Positions 8,891-16,764 of a DNA stretch of 18,771 bases are shown here, piece after piece (the stretch's first letter is position 1; the number at the start of each line of letters is the position of its first letter). Position numbers and translations under genes: made by a program. The stretch is from positions 1 through 18,771 of the forward strand of contig CANQKB010000017.1 in assembly GCA_947624405.1 (NCBI GenBank), given 5' to 3'. The stretch comes from an uncultured Clostridia bacterium. GTDB lineage: Bacteria > Bacillota > Clostridia > TANB77 > CAG-508. The notes below the pieces were generated by a model, which saw only the letters and a program-made list of their open reading frames with translations, was not told the origin of the DNA and made no database searches.

Positions 8891-11131
8891 ATGATGGAAT
8901 TTGAAGCATGGAAAGGCTTTAAAAGTGGAAAATGGCAAAAAGAGATTGATGTCAGAAGCTTTATACAAAAGAATTATACACCATATGAAGGAGATTCTTC
9001 TTTTTTAGCAGGTCCAACAGAAAGAACACAAAAGCTATGGAAAGATGTACTAGATTTATATGAAAAAGAAAAAAAGGCTGAAGGTGGTGTTTTAGATATT
9101 GATACTAAAACAATATCAACTATCACTGCTCACAATGCTGGGTACATTGATAAAGAATTAGAACAAATAGTTGGATTACAAACAGATGCACCTTTAAAAA
9201 GAGCTATTATGCCTTTTGGAGGAATAAGAATTGTTGAGAAATCATGTGAAGCTTATGGAAAAGAAGTTGACCCTGAGGTTGATAAAATTTTCCATGGAAC
9301 TAGAAAAACTCATAATGATGGTGTATTTGATGTATACACTCCTGATGTACGTGCTGCAAGATCAGCCCATCTTTTAACTGGTTTACCTGATGGATATGGA
9401 CGTGGTAGAATTATTGGAGATTACAGACGTATTGCACTTTATGGAGTTAATGCTTTAATTGATGAAAGAAAGCATTTTCTAGAATTATTAGATCATGATT
9501 CATTTACAGAAGAATTAGTACGTGAAAGAGAAGAATTTGCTGAACAAATTCGAGCATTAGAAGCTCTAAAAACTATGGCATCTAAATATGGTTATGATAT
9601 ATCTATGCCAGCTCAAAATGCTAAAGAAGCTGTTCAATGGCTATACTTTGGATATCTTGCAGCAATAAAGGATCAAAATGGTGCTGCTATGAGTATTGGT
9701 AGAACTTCTTCTTTCCTTGATATATACTTTGAAAGAGATTTACAAAATGGAGTTTTAACAGAGGAACAAGCACAAGAAATTGTTGATCATTTTGTTATGA
9801 AACTTAGAATGGTTAGATTTTTAAGAACTCCTGAATATAACGAATTATTTAGTGGAGATCCTGTTTGGGTAACTGAAAGTATTGGTGGTATGGGAATTGA
9901 TGGTAGAACTTTGGTTACTAAAAATTCATTTAGAATACTTCATACTTTAGTAAACTTAGGTCCTGCTCCTGAGCCAAATTTAACTGTTCTTTGGTCTACA
10001 AGATTACCTCAAGGATTTAAAGAATACACTACAAAACTTTCTATCAATACATCTTCAATTCAATATGAAAATGATGATTTGATGAGAAGATTTTGGGGAG
10101 ATGATTATGGTATTGCTTGCTGTGTTTCTGCAATGCGTATTGGTAAACAAATGCAATTCTTTGGTGCTCGTGCAAATCTTGCGAAAACATTACTTTATGC
10201 TATTAATGGTGGTAGAGATGAAAAAACAGGCAAACAAGTCACACCTAAATTTGCTCCTATTACTTCTGAATACTTAAATTATGCAGAAGTTATGGAAAAA
10301 TTTGATGTTATGATGGATTATGTTGCTAAAATATATATCAAAGCATTAAATGGAATTCACTATATGCACGATAAATACTCTTATGAAGCTCTTGAAATGG
10401 CTCTTCATGATAAAGATATTTTAAGAACAATGGCTTGTGGTATAGCTGGTCTTTCTGTTGTTGCAGATTCACTTTCAGCTATAAAATATGCTAAAGTTAA
10501 AGTTATCAGAGATGAAGGTGGTCTTGCCGTTGATTATGAAATTGATGGTGATTTCCCTAAATATGGAAATGATGATGATAGAGTTGATGAAATTGCAGTA
10601 GATGTTATCAAAAAATTTATTGGAAAACTTCAAAAACATAAAACTTACAAAAATTCAAAACATACACTTTCTGTTTTGACAATTACTTCAAATGTTGTTT
10701 ATGGAAAAGCAACAGGAAATACTCCTGATGGAAGAAAAGCTGGTGAGCCTTTCGGTCCAGGTGCTAACCCACTACATGGAAGAGATACCCATGGAGCTCT
10801 TGCTGTAATGAATACTATTGCTAAGCTTCCTTATGAGTTTGCAGAAGATGGTATTTCTTATACTTTCTCTATTACTCCTAAGGCTCTTGGTAAAGACGAG
10901 AATAACAGAATTGATAATTTAATTAATATGCTTGATGGTTTCTTTGCAAGTGAAGGTCATCATATTAACGTTAATGTTTTTGATAGACAACTTCTTCTTG
11001 ATGCTATGGAACATCCAGAAAATTATCCTCAACTTACTATTAGAGTTTCTGGATATGCGGTTAATTTTGTAAAGCTTACTCGTGAACAACAGCTTGATGT
11101 TATAAACAGGACTATTCATGAAAAAATCTAA
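8891..11131 (+). CDS. pflB: Pyruvate formate-lyase (formate C-acetyltransferase)
   Basis: This glycyl-radical enzyme converts pyruvate and CoA to acetyl-CoA and formate under anaerobic conditions in the cytoplasm. It is 746 aa, close to the usual 750-760. The adjacent active-site cysteines are Cys410-Cys411 in IACCVSAMRIGKQ. The glycyl radical site is Gly721 in RVSGYAVNF near the C-terminus. Other family blocks include PFGGIRIVE, TPDVRAARSAH, GRGRIIGDYRR and TPDGRKAGEPFGPGANP. The start is ATG 8891, seven bases after GGAGG; an in-frame ATG at 8873 would include the ribosome site. It has no in-frame CGG although it is the longest gene here. It is followed by a structured repeat and then its activase gene. 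Confidence 0.97.
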   Translation: MMEFEAWKGFKSGKWQKEIDVRSFIQKNYTPYEGDSSFLAGPTERTQKLWKDVLDLYEKEKKAEGGVLDIDTKTISTITAHNAGYIDKELEQIVGLQTDAPLKRAIMPFGGIRIVEKSCEAYGKEVDPEVDKIFHGTRKTHNDGVFDVYTPDVRAARSAHLLTGLPDGYGRGRIIGDYRRIALYGVNALIDERKHFLELLDHDSFTEELVREREEFAEQIRALEALKTMASKYGYDISMPAQNAKEAVQWLYFGYLAAIKDQNGAAMSIGRTSSFLDIYFERDLQNGVLTEEQAQEIVDHFVMKLRMVRFLRTPEYNELFSGDPVWVTESIGGMGIDGRTLVTKNSFRILHTLVNLGPAPEPNLTVLWSTRLPQGFKEYTTKLSINTSSIQYENDDLMRRFWGDDYGIACCVSAMRIGKQMQFFGARANLAKTLLYAINGGRDEKTGKQVTPKFAPITSEYLNYAEVMEKFDVMMDYVAKIYIKALNGIHYMHDKYSYEALEMALHDKDILRTMACGIAGLSVVADSLSAIKYAKVKVIRDEGGLAVDYEIDGDFPKYGNDDDRVDEIAVDVIKKFIGKLQKHKTYKNSKHTLSVLTITSNVVYGKATGNTPDGRKAGEPFGPGANPLHGRDTHGALAVMNTIAKLPYEFAEDGISYTFSITPKALGKDENNRIDNLINMLDGFFASEGHHINVNVFDRQLLLDAMEHPENYPQLTIRVSGYAVNFVKLTREQQLDVINRTIHEKI

Positions 11132-11257
11132 AAATTTGCAAGATAAGCGCCGTTCTGCGTTGTCAGCCGTCGGTCAAAATGTCCTCGATGACCATCAGGT
11201 CTATCTGCGGTATTTTGCCTCGTCTTCCTAGCATTACGGCACTTCTTTTGCAAATTT
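11132..11257. repeat. GC-rich structured inverted repeat between pflB and pflA
   Basis: It begins right after the pflB stop. AAATTTGCAA plus a further 11 bases ending GCGCCG (11132-11152) pair with the right arm (11237-11257, ending TTGCAAATTT) with three mismatches over 21 bases. A second hairpin lies inside (11176-11216: AAAAT..CCTCGATGACC with GGTCTATCTGCGG..ATTTT). The interior is much richer in GC than the rest of the window. It fits a REP/BIME-like mobile repeat, and as RNA it could act as an attenuator or a 3' end protector that makes pflB mRNA more abundant than pflA mRNA. Confidence 0.65.
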
Positions 11258-11299
11258 GTTTTTATTATTTATTATTAAAATAAAAGAAGGTATAATATA

Positions 11300-12017
11300 A
11301 TGGAAAAGCAAAAATTATATGTTCATTCATTTGAGAGCTTTGGAACGGTTGACGGACCTGGTATTAGATATGTGATTTTTTTAACTGGCTGTCACTTAAA
11401 ATGCAAATACTGCCAAAATAGAGATACATGGAATATAAAAAGTGGCACAGAATATGATATAGATGAAATTGTAAATACTGTTTTGAGATATCAAAATTAT
11501 TTTATGCCTAATGGTGGTGTTACTATTTCTGGTGGTGAGCCTTTAATTCAAGCAGAAGGCTTAATTGCTCTTTTTAAAGAGTTTAAAAAATATGGTATAC
11601 ACACAGCAATAGATACATCTGGTATGTTTAAAATAACTGATACTATTAAGGCATTAATTGACCTTACAGATTTATTTTTGCTTGATATTAAACATATTAA
11701 CCCTGAAAAAGCAAAAGGTCTTGTACGGCGTTTCTAATAAGCTTGAGCTTGATTTTGCAAGATATTTAAATGAAATCCATAAACCTATTTGGATAAGACA
11801 AGTTCTTGTTCCTGGTTTTACGGATGCCGAGGAAGATTTGCTTAAACTAAAAGATTTTTTATCTACTTTGAATAATGTGGAAAAGATTGAAATTCTTCCT
11901 TATCACGATTTAGGTAAATTTAAGTGGGAAAACTTGGGTGTGGAATATCCTCTTGAAGACGTTCGCACTGCTACTTTAGAAGATGTGGAAAGGGCTAAAA
12001 AAATTTTGGGAATTTAA
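11300..12017 (+). CDS. pflA: Pyruvate formate-lyase activating enzyme, one CGG +1 site
   Basis: This radical SAM enzyme installs the glycyl radical on PflB. With the +1 shift it is 238 aa, close to the family's ~245. The radical SAM cluster motif CX3CX2C is Cys31, Cys35 and Cys38 (TGCHLKCKYC). GPGIRYVIF precedes it and GGVTISGGEPLIQ follows. CGG at codon 143 lies in the block LVGVSNKLELDFARYL, which matches the conserved T/V-GVSN-x-x-x-L-x-F-A-x-Y-L block of the family exactly when one C is skipped. Without the shift the product stops after 144 residues and lacks WIRQVLVPG and the C-terminal region. The start is ATG 11300 with GAAGG upstream. It is downstream of pflB, past the structured repeat. 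Confidence 0.95.
11726..11728 (+). other. CGG +1 recoding site in pflA
   Basis: Zero frame reads CTT GTA CGG CGT TTC TAA. With C skipped it reads GTA GGC GTT TCT AAT AAG, giving V-G-V-S-N-K, an invariant PflA block with no residue gained or lost. Confidence 0.93.
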
Positions 12018-12047
12018 TATAAACAATGTTTTATGTGCAAACATGAT

Positions 12048-12085
12048 TTAAGCTGGTAAAAGAAACAAATCTCTTACCAGCTTAA
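12048..12085. terminator. Terminator hairpin between convergent pflA and small gene
   Basis: TTAAGCTGGTAA pairs perfectly with TTACCAGCTTAA (12 bp) around a 14-base loop in which AGA and TCT can also pair. The following T-tract is short and interrupted on both strands, so efficiency is uncertain. Confidence 0.6.
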
Positions 12086-12092
12086 TATTTCC

Positions 12093-12314
12093 TTACTGTT
12101 CAAAAAACAAACTACGCGGGAGTTGAAAGTCAACACGACGTATTGATGTCCATGGAATATACTCTCCAGACACCTCATTGTCTTCCACTGTTCGATGACA
12201 TATAACGCCATGCTCATCGACGGCTAGAATCTTGACTTTCCTCCGGTTACCATTATCAAGCTCCAGAACAACTTCCTTTTTTAAGAGGTAGACATATACT
12301 GGTGTAAATCCCAT
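12093..12314 (-). CDS. Small protein, possibly Sm/Hfq-like, foreign codon use
   Basis: This is a 73 aa protein that I do not recognise for certain. The pattern (hydrophobic strand, LDNG, ILAVDEHGV, then YIPWTSIRRV) resembles a small beta-barrel of the Sm/Hfq-like or related kind. That is a low-confidence inference. The start is ATG 12314, seven bases after GGAGG; a GTG directly before it is possible. Codon use is unlike the neighbours: CTC, CTG, GTC, GCC, CCG and GTG are frequent and GC is clearly higher, which suggests transfer. It holds the only zero-frame CGG in the window that must be read as Arg (codon 24, 12243-12245, followed by AGG). A +1 shift there would give GGA GGA and a stop (TAG) a few codons later. 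It has its own promoter and lies downstream of ftsZ. Confidence 0.7.
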   Translation of the reverse strand: MGFTPVYVYLLKKEVVLELDNGNRRKVKILAVDEHGVICHRTVEDNEVSGEYIPWTSIRRVDFQLPRSLFFEQ

Positions 12315-12367
12315 CACTACCCCTCCTCTCTACTTATTTACCTCACCCTCGGCGAAGCATGTTATAT

Positions 12368-12396
12368 ATTATATCATATTTTTTATTTTATGTAAA
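12368..12396 (-). promoter_or_regulatory. Sigma-A type promoter for small gene downstream of ftsZ
   Basis: On the minus strand TTTACA (12396-12391) and TATAAT (12373-12368) are separated by 17 bases, just after the ftsZ stop and about 55 bases before the small gene. Confidence 0.65.
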
Positions 12397-12398
12397 GT

Positions 12399-13520
12399 TT
12401 ATTTTCCCATTGTTTTATTTTTTCTTAGGAAAGATGGAATATCTAAATCTTGTGGATTAGTATTTGTACTTTCTCCTGAAACTGGTACAGATGATATTTT
12501 TCTGTCCCAAGCTTTAGATACAATTTGGTCTACACCTAAATTCTGTTCACTTCTCTCTTTATCAAATCCTGTTGCAATAACTGTAATTAAAATTTCATCT
12601 CCTAAGTTTTCGTCGATTGCTGTACCAAAGATTATATTTGCTTCTGGATCAACACTTCTTTGTACTAACTCAGCAGCAGTATTAATTTCTTGCAATCCAA
12701 CACTTTCTGAACCTGTAATATTTATTATTACTCCTCTTGCTCCTTCTATTGACGTTTCTAATAATGGACTTTGTATTGCTTGTTTTGCAGCATCTTCTGC
12801 TCTATTTTCTCCTGTTGCACGTCCTATTCCCATATGTGCCATTCCTGTATTTAACATTATTGTCTTAACATCTGCAAAGTCTAGGTTTACTAATCCTGGA
12901 TTTGCAATTAAGTCTGATATACCTTGTACACCTTGCATTAATACTTCATCTGCCATGAGGAACGCATCTATCATCGATGTTTTTCTATCTATTATTTGTA
13001 ATAATTTATCATTTGGAATTACAACTAATGCATCTACTTTAGCTTTTAAGCTTTCTATTCCACGTTCTGCTTGTGATAATCTTTTCTTACCTTCAAATGT
13101 AAATGGTTTTGTTACAACACCTATTGTAAGTATGCCCATTTCTTTAGCTGCTGCTGCTACAACTGGTGCTGCTCCTGTTCCTGTTCCTCCCCCCATACCA
13201 GCTGTGACAAATACCATATCTGCACCACGTAGACTTTCTGCTATTTCTGTTCTATTTTCTTCTGCTGATTGTGCACCAATATCAGGATTTGCTCCTGCAC
13301 CTAGTCCTCTTGTTATTTTTTCACCTATTTGTATTTTCGTACTAGCATTTGATGTTTTTAGAGCTTGTTTATCAGTATTTACTGAAATGAATTCCACTCC
13401 TTTGATTCCACTAAGTATCATCCTATTTACTGCATTGTTTCCTGCACCACCAACACCAATTACTTTAATTACTGCTGTTTCATTTACATCTCTATCCATT
13501 TCATCATATTCTAACATCAT
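12399..13520 (-). CDS. ftsZ: Cell division protein FtsZ
   Basis: FtsZ is the tubulin-like GTPase that forms the division ring at mid-cell. It is 373 aa, the usual length. GVGGAGNNAVNRM lies at 22-34, the GTP signature loop GGGTGTG at 110-116, and NPGLVNLDFADVKTIM in the T7 region. The conserved C-terminal peptide D-I-P-S-F-L-R-K, which binds FtsA, is present near the end. The start is ATG 13520; a second ATG follows directly and has better spacing from GGGAGG. No in-frame CGG is present. It is downstream of ftsA, 29 bases away, in the same transcription unit. Confidence 0.98.
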   Translation of the reverse strand: MMLEYDEMDRDVNETAVIKVIGVGGAGNNAVNRMILSGIKGVEFISVNTDKQALKTSNASTKIQIGEKITRGLGAGANPDIGAQSAEENRTEIAESLRGADMVFVTAGMGGGTGTGAAPVVAAAAKEMGILTIGVVTKPFTFEGKKRLSQAERGIESLKAKVDALVVIPNDKLLQIIDRKTSMIDAFLMADEVLMQGVQGISDLIANPGLVNLDFADVKTIMLNTGMAHMGIGRATGENRAEDAAKQAIQSPLLETSIEGARGVIINITGSESVGLQEINTAAELVQRSVDPEANIIFGTAIDENLGDEILITVIATGFDKERSEQNLGVDQIVSKAWDRKISSVPVSGESTNTNPQDLDIPSFLRKNKTMGK

Positions 13521-13549
13521 CGTTCCTCCCTTAACATTATATAAAACTA

Positions 13550-14779
13550 TTAACTATAAAAAAATTCTTTTATCCTTTCAAGTATCGTTTTAAAGATATT
13601 TTCATCACTTGTTACATCTATTGTACTAGCTACAGATTTTGAAAAAGGCTTTGAAGAAATGTACCTAATTAACGCATAGGCTGTCCTATAACTAGGTTTT
13701 ATTGTACTAATTAATCTTCCTGTTGATATTTTAACTGGTATATTTAGTGCAATTTTACCTGCTACATCACTTTTATTTATGTTAGTTATGCCTTGTCCTG
13801 TAAGCACTACATTGTTTATCCTTGGTTTAATTCCTTGGTTTATTATGTCTTTGTTTATAAGTGAAAACATTTCTTCAATTCTTGCCTCAATTATTTCTAT
13901 AAGTTCAGAACTTTTTATTGTTTTGTTCCTGCTTTCTCCCCTGCATGTGCTTAAATATATATCATTGTCATTATCTATAAATGATTTTAAGGCTAGTCCA
14001 TATTGTCTTTTTAATTTATCTGCCTCTTCTTCCGATATATCTAATACAAGTTCAATATCCCTTGTGATTGTATCTCCTCCTAGTGGTATTGTGTTTGTAT
14101 AAACAAATTTTGCCCCTTCAAACACTCCTATTTCTATGTTTCCAGCTCCTATATCCAAAAGCATTACGTTATCGTTCAGTTCATTTCTATCAAGTATTAA
14201 ATTTCTTTCGGCGAGTGTAATTGGCACCATTCCATCAAGTTCTACTCCTGCCTTTTTTAGAATAGAAGTCATTTTCTTTAAATAGTCTTTATCTACCAAT
14301 ATTATTTGAGCTTGTATTGTAAAACTTGAGCTTAAACAACCAACAGGATCTTGCACTCTTTCACCATTATCAAGGATAAAGGTTTCAGGAACTATATCTA
14401 TAATTGTTTTGCCTTCTGGAACTTCTATATCTTTTATTTGCATTATACTTGTGCCAACATCTTTTACTGATATTCCTGCATATTTGTCTTTTACTTCCTT
14501 TATAATACTATTTTGAACTATAGTAATATATTTTCCTGGAACTGTAATATAAGCAGAGTGTATCTTCAAATTGGCTTCATCTTCAGCATCACGTATTGTC
14601 TTAGATATTGCTAAGCTTATTTCATCTTCATCTATTATTTTTCCCTTTTGTATTCCTTTGCACTTACATTTTGTAGAAGAAATTATTTCTATTTGATTAA
14701 AATTATTTACTTCTCCAACAATAGCAGATATCTTGGAACTTCCTATATCTAAGCCAACAATTATATCACCTATTGCCAA
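13550..14779 (-). CDS. ftsA: Cell division protein FtsA
   Basis: FtsA is an actin-like ATPase that tethers FtsZ to the membrane. It has IIVGLDIGSSKISAIVG at the N-terminus (phosphate 1), VPGKYI, LLDIGAGNIEIGVF (phosphate 2) and VVLTGQGITNI (adenosine motif). The C-terminus (RIKEFFYS) could be the amphipathic membrane helix. I prefer the TTG at 14779 as start (409 aa). The ATG at 14794 reads ATG GAG GAG and is itself the ribosome site GGAGGAG, six bases before the TTG. The longer form would be 414 aa. No in-frame CGG is present. It has its own promoter at 14819-14847. Confidence 0.95.
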   Translation of the reverse strand: MAIGDIIVGLDIGSSKISAIVGEVNNFNQIEIISSTKCKCKGIQKGKIIDEDEISLAISKTIRDAEDEANLKIHSAYITVPGKYITIVQNSIIKEVKDKYAGISVKDVGTSIMQIKDIEVPEGKTIIDIVPETFILDNGERVQDPVGCLSSSFTIQAQIILVDKDYLKKMTSILKKAGVELDGMVPITLAERNLILDRNELNDNVMLLDIGAGNIEIGVFEGAKFVYTNTIPLGGDTITRDIELVLDISEEEADKLKRQYGLALKSFIDNDNDIYLSTCRGESRNKTIKSSELIEIIEARIEEMFSLINKDIINQGIKPRINNVVLTGQGITNINKSDVAGKIALNIPVKISTGRLISTIKPSYRTAYALIRYISSKPFSKSVASTIDVTSDENIFKTILERIKEFFYS

Positions 14780-14818
14780 TCTTAACTCCTCCATTTTTAA
14801 TATAATTTTTCATATTTA

Positions 14819-14847
14819 AGAATATAATATTTTGCAAAAAAAGTCAA
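14819..14847 (-). promoter_or_regulatory. Sigma-A type promoter for ftsA-ftsZ
   Basis: On the minus strand TTGACT (14847-14842) and TATTCT (14824-14819) are separated by 17 bases in the gap between sbp and ftsA. Phased 11-base repeats lie directly upstream. Confidence 0.55.
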
Positions 14848-14852
14848 TAGAA

Positions 14853-14896
14853 TTTGTAATATTTTTGTAATAATTTCGTAATGTTTTTGTTACAAA
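14853..14896. repeat. Four tandem 11-base repeats upstream of the ftsA promoter
   Basis: TTTGTAAT starts at 14853 and 14864, TTCGTAAT at 14875 and TTTGTTAC at 14886: four copies at an exact 11-base period, close to one helical turn. They sit just upstream of the ftsA -35 box, which suits a phased protein-binding array or an UP-element-like curved segment. Confidence 0.6.
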
Positions 14897-14898
14897 TT

Positions 14899-15270
14899 TT
14901 ATTCCTTTTCTTTCTTTGATTCTTTCCTCATTGTGTCCCATTTTTCTATATAATATCTCCTTATAATTGTCAGATTATTAAACATTCTACCAACAAAAAC
15001 TACGATTGCAGCTAGGTATATATCTACGTTTAATTTATTTCCAAGTAATGTCAATAATATTGAAAGAATAGCATTACCAAAAAAACCTGACACAAATACT
15101 TTGAAATCAAAATTATTTTTTAATGTTGCAGTAATTCCTCCAAAAACTGAATCAAGTGCTGCAATTATTGATATTGCTAAATAGTCTGCATATATATATG
15201 ATATTGTTGGTGCATTTACACCTAAAACTACACCTATTATACAACCTACTACTATAAATAAAATTGTCAT
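14899..15270 (-). CDS. sbp: Small basic protein Sbp (DUF1290)
   Basis: This membrane protein is found next to ftsA in Firmicutes; its role is not well defined. It is 123 aa with about four hydrophobic segments, the conserved block ALDSVFGGITATL (about 38-50), FKVFVSGFFGNAILS, and a C-terminal tail of alternating Lys/Glu. The start is ATG 15270; the ylxX stop TGA lies 8 bases upstream and the ribosome site GGAAAGGAATG is in the last codons of ylxX, so translation is coupled. Frame intact, no CGG. Confidence 0.88.
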   Translation of the reverse strand: MTILFIVVGCIIGVVLGVNAPTISYIYADYLAISIIAALDSVFGGITATLKNNFDFKVFVSGFFGNAILSILLTLLGNKLNVDIYLAAIVVFVGRMFNNLTIIRRYYIEKWDTMRKESKKEKE

Positions 15271-15278
15271 GATTTATC

Positions 15279-15993
15279 TCATTCCTTTCCTTTTTCATCT
15301 TTTACATAGTCTAAAGTCATATTTCCTGTATATTTTTTTATGGTAATATTATCATTTGTTTCCATTGTGATATTAAAACTTTCTTGATATAAATCTATAT
15401 ATCCATTTTTTATAGTCAAAGCACTTTGTAAATATGTTTTATTGCCTATAACTTTTATCGTAATAGGAGCTGTTACCCTTTCTCCATTAATTAAAATAAA
15501 ATCTCCGTGGATTAACTATATCTGACATTGCAACTATTCTTTGGTCATTTATTGATATTGCTTCTGCACCTGCTAAAAACAACTCATTCATTAAGTATAA
15601 AAGCCCATCCTTTAAATCTAATAAACTTGTGTTTTTAGATATTTGCATCTTTATAATTACGCCTTCACCTTTTACGTCCGTACATCCAAGTTTCATATTT
15701 GCATCTTTAATTTCGCCTTCCAATAATGCAATTGTTGATTCCTCTTGCTTTTCACCTTGTTTATATTCATTTATCTTTCCCTGAACTTCTGCTAATTCTT
15801 CCTTAGCTTCATCATATGTTGTCTTATAATTTGTTAATAATTCACGAAGCTCTGTTTCTCTCATTATCTCAATTTCATCAACATCATTTTGATTTATTGT
15901 TCTAAATTGTAAAAACATTACATAAACCAATATCATGCTCATTAACCCTATTGTAATTGCCATAATTGTTTTATTTTTATTCAATCCTATCAC
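15279..15993 (-). CDS. ylxX: DUF881 family protein (YlxX-like), one CGG +1 site
   Basis: A division-cluster membrane-anchored protein of unknown function. With the +1 shift it is 237 aa. It has an N-terminal membrane segment (about 8-27), a coiled-coil-like region with many Glu/Lys (about 38-90), then the DUF881 domain (about 95-230) containing GEGVIIKM, AGAEAISINDQRIV and, after the site, GDFILINGERVTAPITIKVIG. CGG at codon 163 replaces the first base of that Gly. Otherwise the protein ends six codons later and loses the last third of the domain. The start is probably GTG 15993, close behind AAAGG; TTG 15984 is an alternative. Its position between another DUF881 gene and sbp matches ylxX of Bacillus. 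Confidence 0.85.
15505..15507 (-). other. CGG +1 recoding site in ylxX
   Basis: Zero frame reads AAT CCA CGG AGA TTT TAT TTT AAT TAA. With C skipped it reads CCA GGA GAT TTT ATT TTA ATT AAT GGA, giving P-G-D-F-I-L-I-N-G, typical of DUF881. Confidence 0.9.
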
Positions 15994-16031
15994 TACCTTT
16001 CTAATACGTCATCTAATGATTATTTTCAACC

Positions 16032-16746
16032 TTATTCTGCATTTTGCATAAATTTAGGACTGTTAATTCCACTATATTTTGGAATTGTAACATTATTTGA
16101 TTGCTCAAATGTTGCAATTATGCCTTCATCTTCCATTAAAGATAAATATCCTCCTGGCCTTGTTATTCCTGAAAGAGTAGCTGTATTACCTATTGCTTTT
16201 ATTTCAAATGGTGAATTTAGTTTAACATCATTTATTGTTATAATTGCTCCACTACATGTTATCGCAGTTGTTAAAACTATTCTTTGCCCATTTATTGAAA
16301 TTGCCTCTGCACCTGTATTTTTTAACTCATTAACAATTTGTCTTAAATCTTCATCATGTACTAAATTATGTGCTAAATCAATTCCATTTTCTTTTTCTTC
16401 ATTATCTTTAAGTGTTAATGTTATTCCAGAGCCGACTTATCTCAGTTAGTCCAAGGAGTTTATTTTTACTATCTAATTCTGCTTGCAATTCTGCTGCCTT
16501 ACTACTTTCTTTGGTTGATTCTTGTCTTGCTTTTTCTAGTTCTTTTTCCTTATTTTCTAATTCCTTATATAATCTTTCATATTCTGCTTTACTTTCAAGC
16601 ACTTCTTCTCTTAACTCCTCTTGTGCAAATGATGTTCCTGCAATTTTTGTTGCTTCATTTATTGTATTAAGTTGCACTACAATTCCTGTTGTAAGCAACA
16701 CACACATAAGCCCAATTCCAATTCCCACTTGAGTTTTATTCTTCAT
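16032..16746 (-). CDS. ylxW: DUF881 family protein (YlxW-like), one CGG +1 site
   Basis: This is a second DUF881 protein, also 237 aa once the +1 shift is applied, and probably a paralogue of ylxX. It has an N-terminal membrane segment (about 8-25), an Ala/Glu/Lys-rich coiled coil (about 35-97), then the DUF881 domain with ISGSGITLTL, NTGAEAISINGQRIV, INDVKLNSPFEIKAIG and YLSLMEDEGI. CGG at codon 105 lies at the first Gly of the domain's G-S/P-G-I entry. The unshifted product is only the membrane anchor plus coiled coil (112 aa). The start is ATG 16746, 11 bases after AAGGAGG. It lies directly downstream of ftsQ. Confidence 0.87.
16432..16434 (-). other. CGG +1 recoding site in ylxW
   Basis: Zero frame reads ATA AGT CGG CTC TGG AAT and stops eight codons after the CGG. 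With C skipped it reads AGT GGC TCT GGA ATA ACA TTA, giving S-G-S-G-I-T-L, the expected domain start. Confidence 0.9.
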
Positions 16747-16764
16747 AGTAGCATTTTCCTCCTT

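Noticed and set aside
11132..11299. Riboswitch upstream of pflA
   Set aside because: The structure is a long palindrome starting right at the pflB stop and matches no riboswitch class I recognise; a repeat is the simpler reading.
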